A DNA stretch of 64,000 nucleotides, taken from contig CAIULL010000099.1 of NCBI GenBank assembly GCA_903899985.1, forward strand, positions 1 to 64,000, written 5' to 3'. The stretch comes from an uncultured Schlesneria sp. Lineage in GTDB: Bacteria > Planctomycetota > Planctomycetia > Planctomycetales > Planctomycetaceae. The stretch's first letter is position 1. Each line of letters begins with the position of its first letter. Both the position numbers and the translations under genes were made by a program. This document shows, one piece after another, positions 57,628-64,000 of this stretch. The notes under the pieces are model-generated. The model did not search any database. It saw only the letters and a program-made list of their open reading frames with translations, and was not told the origin of the DNA.

Positions 57628-58032
57628 TACCAAAACTTTATTACAAGCGAGGCGTGACAAATCTGTGAGCTGCCGGAAAAGTTGGTGCAATCGACTTACT
57701 GAGATTGCAAGGATTGCCGGGAACAAATGATTTCACGTGCATCTCGTCCGAACGGTTGGACTTGTGCAACTTGTCACCCGATAACTCAGAAGCCCGCGAA
57801 CGATGCCTCGGCGAACTTCGTGGGACTGGAAAAGGTTTGGTAGGCTGGAACGGATTGCTTCAGGGGAGAATTTATCTCCGGCAAGCTGGTCAGTCCCGTA
57901 TCGACAACCGAGCTGACACCCACCATGTGACAATTTTCGGGAAGTAGACCGGCGAAAATGCAGTGGGACAAGAAGCATCACGACATTCAACATTAACTGC
58001 ATTATCCGACTGTTTGCCTAGCCTTTCCTACG
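57628..58032. other. Unassigned DNA upstream of a strong terminator
   Basis: 405 bases with no convincing protein frame, yet ending in a strong rightward terminator at 58033-58080. Either the 3' untranslated tail of the propeller gene or a separate small RNA. I do not recognise tmRNA, RNase P or SRP RNA signatures. Confidence 0.4.
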
Positions 58033-58080
58033 TCGCCGTCGTTGAGCCACCCCCTCGGTTCCACGACGGCGATTTTTTTT
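58033..58080 (+). terminator. Intrinsic terminator
   Basis: TCGCCGTCGT pairs perfectly with ACGACGGCGA across a 20-base loop, followed by eight Ts (58073-58080). Confidence 0.88.
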
Positions 58081-58309
58081 GCTCGACACATCAGTTCCGC
58101 CCAACGTTAGTGAAAAACTGCCTGTGATCAGAGCAGTACTCAGTGAAATATTGTTTCGGTTTGCCGCACATTTCCAGGCAGATCAGTTTTTTCAGCTGGA
58201 CATTGGAGTGGATTTGTATTTACGACATTCAGGAGAACCGTACGGCACGCTGATTGCTGTTTCTCTCTTTTAGTAATTTCCAAAATGAACGAGATACAGA
58301 ACAAATCCG

Positions 58310-58690
58310 ATGATTGCCGCTGCCCCCCATTACGAATCCTCAAATGTGGAGAATCGCGAGCTCGAGTACTTACTACTCGGTGATTTGCGGCAGGTATTGG
58401 AAGAACCGTCAGGGCCGCTTAATTCACGCTGGCTGCTGGCGATCCTCGATATGATTCTTGTTGGTCGACCTCGGGTTCATCGGTCGATTTATCTGCCGAT
58501 TCAGTCCCCGGCTGACCCTTATCGCCCAAGGTCGATCGAATCAGGTTCACTGGTAGAAAAACTGAGGCGACTGCGAGACCGGGTCGCCCACCGAGCTGGT
58601 CATTCCGCCCTTGCTAATGAAATTCGCGAGGAGCTTCGCGAGGTCATGCAAGGACGGATGAGTTCAGCGGGGTGCCTTTACGATGCCTGA
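58310..58690 (+). CDS. Small hypothetical protein
   Basis: A 126-residue soluble protein, helical, basic at the C-terminus (LRRLRDRVAHRAGHSALANE). I do not recognise it; it could be a regulatory or RNA-associated protein but nothing shows that. It stands alone, convergent with the trans-sulfuration gene. Confidence 0.6.
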   Translation: MIAAAPHYESSNVENRELEYLLLGDLRQVLEEPSGPLNSRWLLAILDMILVGRPRVHRSIYLPIQSPADPYRPRSIESGSLVEKLRRLRDRVAHRAGHSALANEIREELREVMQGRMSSAGCLYDA

Positions 58691-58781
58691 TTTGCTCTAT
58701 CGCACAAGTTTTGGCGCACTCAATTTGTGAACGATAAGTCAGGCCACTGCGGATTCGTGACCTGACTTCAGCACGCAGAAC

Positions 58782-59921
58782 CTACTCTGAAAGTGCTTTG
58801 GCAAAATCAGCGATTAAGTCATCCGGGTGTTCAATGCCGACGGAAACTCTTAACGTGGAATCTGTAATTCCTGCTTCTCTTCGCGCGGGTTCGGTCATTG
58901 AGGCGTGGCTCATGGAATCCGGGTATTCAATCAATGATTCCACCCCACCGAGTGACTCAGCCAACTGAAACAGCTTCAGTCGACTGACAATCTTCTCGAC
59001 GGCGGGTCGTCCGCCGTTGACGTCGAAGCTTAACATGGCACCAAACCCGGACTGTTGTCGCTTTGCCAATTCGTGTTGTGGGTGATCGACAAGTCCCGGA
59101 TAGTAGACGTGTTTTACTCGATCATGCGAATCAAGAAACTTTGCCAGTGCCATGGCACCACGTTGATGAGCTTCCATGCGTGGACCAAGTGTTTTGATTC
59201 CACGAAGAACAAGCCATGCGTCAAACGGCGAGCAGGCGAGACCTAGTGCATTGACGATATAACTGACTTTATCGGCGTGGACTTTCTGGTTTGTGACAAC
59301 GCAACCGCCGACGACGTCAGAATGCCCATTCAAGTATTTGGTCGTCGAATGGACAACGACATCAACGCCATGTTCGAACGGTCGCTGACAATAAGGTGAA
59401 AGGAACGTATTATCGGCAATCGTGATCAATCCGGCGGCTTTCGCAATCGCTGTGATTGCCGAGATATCCACGATATTAAGAAGTGGATTGCTTGGGGTTT
59501 CGATCCAGATGCACTTTGTTTTTGGTGTGATCGCCTTGCGAACCTGCTCGGGATCGCCCATGCGAACAAAAACAAAGTCGAGTCCCATACTTCTGAAGAC
59601 CGAATCGAACAGTCGGTAAGTTCCTCCGTAAATATCGTGCCCGGCAATAATCTGATCGCCAGGCTGGAAAAAATGCATTGTTGCTGTAATCGCGGACATT
59701 CCCGTGCATGTTGCACGACAATCGATTCCGCCTTCTAAAGCGGCGATGTTTTCTTCGAGCGCACGCCGGGTTGGATTTCCACTTCGCGTATAATCAAAAC
59801 CCCGATGCGTCTTAAGATCATCCCAGCGAAACGTAGAAGATGGGTAAATCGGGGTTGTCGCGCTATTGAAAGTCGAATCTTTGTCGACCCCAACATGGAC
59901 ACAACGAGTCTCGAACTGCAT
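58782..59921 (-). CDS. Trans-sulfuration PLP enzyme (cystathionine gamma-synthase/beta-lyase type)
   Basis: About 379 residues. Cys/Met metabolism PLP family: FNSATTPIYPSSTFRWDD, FDYTRSGNPTRRALEENIA, PLP Lys in VVHSTTKYLNGHSDVVGG. AGGAT lies seven bases before the chosen ATG; an upstream ATG at 59945 is less likely. It may make or cleave cystathionine; MetB, MetC and CGL-type enzymes cannot be separated by eye. No SAM riboswitch seen. Confidence 0.9.
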   Translation of the reverse strand: MQFETRCVHVGVDKDSTFNSATTPIYPSSTFRWDDLKTHRGFDYTRSGNPTRRALEENIAALEGGIDCRATCTGMSAITATMHFFQPGDQIIAGHDIYGGTYRLFDSVFRSMGLDFVFVRMGDPEQVRKAITPKTKCIWIETPSNPLLNIVDISAITAIAKAAGLITIADNTFLSPYCQRPFEHGVDVVVHSTTKYLNGHSDVVGGCVVTNQKVHADKVSYIVNALGLACSPFDAWLVLRGIKTLGPRMEAHQRGAMALAKFLDSHDRVKHVYYPGLVDHPQHELAKRQQSGFGAMLSFDVNGGRPAVEKIVSRLKLFQLAESLGGVESLIEYPDSMSHASMTEPARREAGITDSTLRVSVGIEHPDDLIADFAKALSE

Positions 59922-60176
59922 GTTAACTATCCTACAACGAACCAACGACCAAATTGAACCGACATGTTAAAGGGACGGTTCCGCCCCGACAATCGAGTTC
60001 AGCAAAACTCTCAGGTTGATCCGTTTTTTCCGCGGTTAATCACCAGGAAATTCCGTCTCAAAACCAAAAAAAACGATGATCAGTACAAATCGGGGTTTGA
60101 CAGTCGCTCGAAAAGCATTTCGACGTTAATCTTCATCAAAATCGATTTCCACACGTACAGATTCTGGAACTTGCTC

Positions 60177-61400
60177 GTGACTCAGTCGAAAGCCTCCGCT
60201 CCTGACAAAGTAGATCCTGGTTCATCGGAACTGAATCCTCGCCTGAACTTCGCACTGAACGTCGCAAAAGAAGCCAGCGAGTTAATTCTCAAGTATTACC
60301 AGACGGCGGATCTCGCTGTCGAACGCAAGGGTGACGCCAGCCCTGTGACCGAAGCGGACAGGGGTGCAGAGCTTTTGATTCGCGAGCGTTTAGCCGCCTC
60401 GTTCCCCGACGACGCAATTCTCGGTGAAGAATTTCCTGACAAGCCCGGAACGACCGGATTTCGCTGGATTCTCGACCCGATTGACGGAACCAAATCCTTC
60501 ATTCATGGCGTTCCACTTTTTGGGACACTGATCGGCGTTGAGTACAACATGCGATGCGTGATTGGTGTCTGCCGGTTTCCAGCCTTGAATGAAGTCGTTT
60601 ATGCGGCTAAAGGAAGTGGCGCCTGGTGGCAGATTGGTGACCACGAACCCCGTCGCGCGCGTGTTGCGACAACATCGACATTGGAAGAATCGACGTTCTG
60701 TACGACGAATGTCACTCGATGGCAGAAGATCGATCGCTGGAATGAACTCGAAACGCTGTTGAATTCCGTCAATCTTGCTCGTGGCTGGGGTGATTGTTTC
60801 GGACATATGATGGTGGCCACCGGCCGTGCCGAACTGATGGTCGACCCGGCAATGAATCCCTGGGATGCAGCGGCTCTATTACCGATCGTCGAAGAAGCTG
60901 GAGGACATTTCATCGACTGGAGCGGAAAGTCGACAATTTATGGTGGGAATGGGTTGTCGGTCGTACCCGGTTTAAAAGACAAAATCCTTGGGATTCTTAA
61001 ACCAACGTATGAGATTGACGGTGCGAACTTCTCAACGCTGGAAGGGTTCTATGATGAAATTGAGCGGATTTTGATCCCAGGTAAGGCTTGGGGACGCAAT
61101 CTCGACGCCTTCAACGACATCCTGCGAGGCGGATTTAGAACACCCGATAATGGTTTTGTCTTTCGATGGAAGAATTCGGAACAATCAAGGGTTCGCCTTG
61201 GTTTTGCCGAGACAGTTCGTCAACTCGAGCATCGGCTTTCAACGGCCCATCAATCGAACCGGGCATCCATTGAACATGACATCAAGCGGGCAAAATCGGA
61301 ACATGGCTCGACGGTTTTTGACTGGCTTGTGAAGTTGATCAAGGAACATGGGGCCACAGGCGAAGAATCTCACGATCGGGTTGAATTGATTTTGGAATAA
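60177..61400 (+). CDS. Fusion of inositol-monophosphatase-type phosphatase and barstar-like domain
   Basis: About 407 residues. Residues of about 17-272 are an IMPase/HisN-like phosphatase: GEEFPDKPGTTGFRWI, metal motif DPIDGTKSF (100-108) and NPWDAAALLPIVEEAGG with D230. Residues of about 276-407 resemble barstar, the inhibitor of barnase-type RNases: YEIDGANFSTLEGFYDEIE, WGRNLDAFNDILRGGF and TVFDWLVKLIKEHG. No barnase homologue is in the window. A longer frame from 59964 has an unlike, basic N-terminus, so the GTG at 60177 is preferred. Possibly a histidinol-phosphatase with an added protein-binding domain. Confidence 0.8.
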   Translation: MTQSKASAPDKVDPGSSELNPRLNFALNVAKEASELILKYYQTADLAVERKGDASPVTEADRGAELLIRERLAASFPDDAILGEEFPDKPGTTGFRWILDPIDGTKSFIHGVPLFGTLIGVEYNMRCVIGVCRFPALNEVVYAAKGSGAWWQIGDHEPRRARVATTSTLEESTFCTTNVTRWQKIDRWNELETLLNSVNLARGWGDCFGHMMVATGRAELMVDPAMNPWDAAALLPIVEEAGGHFIDWSGKSTIYGGNGLSVVPGLKDKILGILKPTYEIDGANFSTLEGFYDEIERILIPGKAWGRNLDAFNDILRGGFRTPDNGFVFRWKNSEQSRVRLGFAETVRQLEHRLSTAHQSNRASIEHDIKRAKSEHGSTVFDWLVKLIKEHGATGEESHDRVELILE

Positions 61401-61524
61401 TGCCGCTTGTCTCTGACCGGGAGTTCGAAGATCTCGGCTCAGAATGAAGGCTCGTTTTTTCAACTCGTTTTGTAAATCGTTAAAATGCAATGAATCTCAA
61501 ATATGACTGTTAGGAATCTGAGGC

Positions 61525-63030
61525 ATGGCAGGAAGCCAGCAACGCAATTTGGCGACGCTTATCCTTGTGACAATGATTCTCCGACTCGCCTGGGCTGCCG
61601 GTCTTGAGACTGGTCAGGACGAGGCCTATCACTTTCTTTATACGGTTCATCCAGATTGGAGCTACTTCGATCATCCTCCGATGGTGATGTATGTCGCCAA
61701 ATTTGGAATTGCGGTTTGTGGTGGTTGGATCCATCCATTGTCCGTCCGCCTGGGATTCGTTCTGCTCTTTGCAGGTTCGACGTCGGTTCTCTACTTTTGG
61801 ACCAGACGCTTTTATGGTGAGCTGGCAGGATTCTACGCGGCACTCGCGCTCAATTTGAGTGCCTATTACACGGCCGCTGCAGGTGCATTTGTCCTGCCTG
61901 ACGGTCCGCTGTTGTTCTTTGCGTTGTTAACGATGTGGGGTGTCTGTGAGGCGCTTGTCGGATCCCCTGGCCGCCTTCTTCCCTGGATCTGGGTCGGTCT
62001 CGCCTGCGCCGGAGCGATGCTCAGTAAGTATCACGCGGTGTTTTTGCCGCTGGGAACAGTCTTTTATGTTCTGGTCACCCCTTCGGCCCGTTGGAATCTG
62101 ACGAGACCGGGGCCATACCTGGCTGCAGGTATCGGGTTTCTCGGACTGATTCCCGTTCTGATCTGGAACTCACAACACGATTGGGCCTCCTTCGCGTTTC
62201 AGAGTTCTCGAGCCGTGGGATGGGAGTTTCGGCCGGGTGGGCTGGCTCTGATGCTGTTCGGCCCGATGGGATTCCTGTTTCCCTGGATCTGGTTTTCGTT
62301 TGCACTGATTCTTGTGACTCGCGTTCCCAGACTGCTGTCGGCGACGGGAATCGATCGGTTGTTACTTTGTCTGTCACTCTTGCCACTGATACTCTTCACC
62401 GTTGTCGCTTGTTTTCGTCCGATCCTGCCCCATTGGCCGCTCATTGGATTTCTGCCCTTGTTTCCGATGGTCGGTTCGATCTGGGCATCGCGCTCCGATC
62501 ACGAACCTGTTGTTGTTCGGCGCTGGCTGGTTTTTATGTCCACGGCACTCGTCATGATCGCTGGCGCGTTTCTTATCCAGGCAAGATTCGGTCTGATCAA
62601 GTTTCCGTTTCGCGACCCGTGTATTGAAATCAGCGGGTGGGAGTCGGTTGGTGAAACCTTGCGTCAACGTGGCCTGGTCGATCGACCAAATACCTTTTTG
62701 TTCACCGATCGGTGGTATGACAGCGGTGAATTGGCATTCGCCGTTCGTAACAAGATCCCCGTAGCCTGCTACCGTCAGGGGGATGCCCGTGGCTTTGCCT
62801 TCTGGAGTCGACCCGAGGATTGGCTTGGCCGAGACGGAGTCTTGATTGACGAAGAGGCCAGGCCGGATCTTGGCGACGAATACAAGTCGTATTTTCGTGA
62901 AATTCAGCCACTCCCCTCAATCGAAATGACTCGCGGAGGCCGACCGTTTCGAACGCTGAAGGCGTACCTGTGCATCGACCAGCAACAGCCATATCCATTT
63001 ACCTACGAACGCAAGGTCGAATCGAAATAA
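61525..63030 (+). CDS. GT39/ArnT-like membrane glycosyltransferase
   Basis: A 501-residue polytopic membrane enzyme with about ten spans. N-terminal catalytic loop GQDEAYHFLYTVHPDWS and FDHPPMVMYVAKFG match the PMT/ArnT-type family, which transfers a sugar from a polyprenyl-phosphate donor. The acidic pair DE in the first loop is the expected catalytic site. The acceptor could be lipid or protein. AGGCATG before start; no operon partners. Confidence 0.85.
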   Translation: MAGSQQRNLATLILVTMILRLAWAAGLETGQDEAYHFLYTVHPDWSYFDHPPMVMYVAKFGIAVCGGWIHPLSVRLGFVLLFAGSTSVLYFWTRRFYGELAGFYAALALNLSAYYTAAAGAFVLPDGPLLFFALLTMWGVCEALVGSPGRLLPWIWVGLACAGAMLSKYHAVFLPLGTVFYVLVTPSARWNLTRPGPYLAAGIGFLGLIPVLIWNSQHDWASFAFQSSRAVGWEFRPGGLALMLFGPMGFLFPWIWFSFALILVTRVPRLLSATGIDRLLLCLSLLPLILFTVVACFRPILPHWPLIGFLPLFPMVGSIWASRSDHEPVVVRRWLVFMSTALVMIAGAFLIQARFGLIKFPFRDPCIEISGWESVGETLRQRGLVDRPNTFLFTDRWYDSGELAFAVRNKIPVACYRQGDARGFAFWSRPEDWLGRDGVLIDEEARPDLGDEYKSYFREIQPLPSIEMTRGGRPFRTLKAYLCIDQQQPYPFTYERKVESK

Positions 63031-63141
63031 TGGAGTTCCGTCACAGACGCAACGTTTTCGTAGCCGAATTTCCAAAAATGCGATCGCAACCCACGTACAT
63101 CACTGACCGCTCGAACGTTGTTCGATACAATCGATGACATC

Positions 63142-64000
63142 ATGACTGGAAATTCATTTGGACAAGCGTTTCGAATCACAACGGCTGGCGAAAGTCACGG
63201 GCCGGCGAATGTCGTCATTATTGATGGTGTTCCCTCGGGGATTCCGCTGACCGTCGAAGATTTGCTGATTGATCTTAACCGTCGGCGACCGGGTCAAAGC
63301 CATATCGTCACCCAACGTGACGAATCAGACACTCCCGAGATTCTTTCCGGAGTGTTTGAAGGCCGAACGACAGGGACGAGTCTCGCAATCCTGATTCGAA
63401 ATCAGGATCAACGCAGCAAGGATTATGGCAATATCCAGCATGTCTACCGCCCTGGACACGCTGACTACAGTTTCGACGCAAAATATGGGTTTCGAGATTA
63501 TCGAGGTGGTGGACGTTCGAGTGCTCGTGAAACCACAGTCCGGGTCGCAGCAGGCGTTGTCGCCAAGAAGATTCTCGAACAAGCATTCAACGGCCGCGTT
63601 GTCGGGTACGTCACTCAAGTTGGTGGAATAAAAGCCCGGATTGATGACCCTGCAGGGATCACACTGTCGCAAGTTGAGACCCTGCCCGGTGGTGAGCCGA
63701 ATATCATTCGATGTCCCGACCTTTCCGCCGCCTCACAGATGATTGAACTGATCGAGCAGGTGCGAAAAGAGGGCGATTCCATCGGCGGAGCGACAGAGAT
63801 CGTCGCAACCAATATACCTGCCGGGTTGGGTGAGCCTGTCTTTGACAAAATCAAAGCGGATCTCGCCAAAGCGCTCTTCAGCCTGCCTGCGGTTTTAGGG
63901 GTCGAGTACGGCATTGGGTTTGGCTGCGTCACGATGCGCGGCAGCGAGCATAATGACCATTTCATCCCGTCATCCACCCCCCGGCGCGATGGCCGCAACG
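63142..64000 (+). CDS. aroC: Chorismate synthase, 5' part
   Basis: Shikimate-pathway enzyme converting 5-enolpyruvylshikimate-3-phosphate to chorismate. The frame opens MTGNSFGQAFRITTAGESHG and stays open for 286 codons to the edge of the window, where it is cut off. Conserved parts: ESDTPEILSGVFEGRTTG, YRPGHADYSFDAKYG, RDYRGGGRSSARETT with the FMN-binding Arg, and GSEHND. Assignment is firm; the C-terminal end is not in the window. Confidence 0.95.
   Translation, partial: MTGNSFGQAFRITTAGESHGPANVVIIDGVPSGIPLTVEDLLIDLNRRRPGQSHIVTQRDESDTPEILSGVFEGRTTGTSLAILIRNQDQRSKDYGNIQHVYRPGHADYSFDAKYGFRDYRGGGRSSARETTVRVAAGVVAKKILEQAFNGRVVGYVTQVGGIKARIDDPAGITLSQVETLPGGEPNIIRCPDLSAASQMIELIEQVRKEGDSIGGATEIVATNIPAGLGEPVFDKIKADLAKALFSLPAVLGVEYGIGFGCVTMRGSEHNDHFIPSSTPRRDGRN

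Noticed and set aside
57705-57947. 80-codon plus-strand frame after the PQQ propeller
   Set aside because: No ribosome-binding site or family-like pattern; opposing frames are equally open.
59922-60176. N-terminal extension of the phosphatase-barstar gene from 59964
   Set aside because: The added 71 residues are basic and unlike phosphatase N-termini; the GTG at 60177 gives the expected domain start.

Overview
The window looks like chromosomal DNA of a planctomycete (phylum Planctomycetota, probably order Planctomycetales). The supporting marks are three PEP-CTERM proteins, a DUF1559 pseudopilin, two secreted PQQ-type beta-propellers, a twin-arginine Gfo/Idh/MocA oxidoreductase, a formaldehyde-activating-enzyme homologue, several proteins of types I mainly associate with planctomycetes, and moderate GC. 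Genes are loosely packed with short same-strand runs and many orphan hypotheticals. I saw no rRNA, tRNA, CRISPR array, intact insertion sequence or prophage.

Layout. 1-3.4 kb: three tandem PEP-CTERM genes on the minus strand, bracketed by two copies of a 70-bp GC-rich dispersed repeat. 3.4-9.4 kb: a minus-strand run of sucC, sucD, a terpene-cyclase-fold/HEAT protein, a TonB-like single-span protein and a GNAT protein. 9.7-12.1 kb: a secreted GH2 glycosidase with its own terminator. 12.3-17 kb: small genes, a 173-bp inverted-repeat element, a TIM-barrel epimerase, a DUF1559 pseudopilin and a ParB-like reading frame broken by TGA. 17.3-26.9 kb: PQQ propeller, crcB, arfB-like release factor, YkgJ, a sulfatase-fold protein without the active-site Cys, a Fae homologue without the catalytic His, then a GT2 / UxuA-like / MazG-like / hydrolase / bifunctional-nuclease run and a lipoprotein. 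27.3-30.5 kb: hpf-ptsN-ptsH-ptsI, a PTS without sugar permease. 31-33.4 kb: RNase E/G and L21. 33.8-40.2 kb: a sigma-70 factor followed by DUF1295, SAM methyltransferase, FAD oxidoreductase, DUF1365 and cyclopropane synthase, a lipid-modification operon. 40-50 kb: lipase, HtrA protease, quinone reductase, a GH10-like barrel without catalytic acids, purC, pyrF and a Tat oxidoreductase. 51.7-53.6 kb: the least explained part, a near-consensus promoter, a structured leader, a 44-codon ORF and about 7.6 copies of a 149-150 bp tandem repeat. 53.7-64 kb: an adenylating enzyme plus aldehyde dehydrogenase (a likely acid-reducing pair), a second PQQ propeller, a trans-sulfuration enzyme, an inositol-monophosphatase/barstar fusion, a GT39 glycosyltransferase and the 5' part of aroC.

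The best candidates for something new are the promoter plus tandem-repeat locus, the phosphatase-barstar fusion, the sigma-factor lipid operon, and the inverted-repeat element at 12.7-12.9 kb. All assignments come from reading the sequence and remembered family features; no database search was run.
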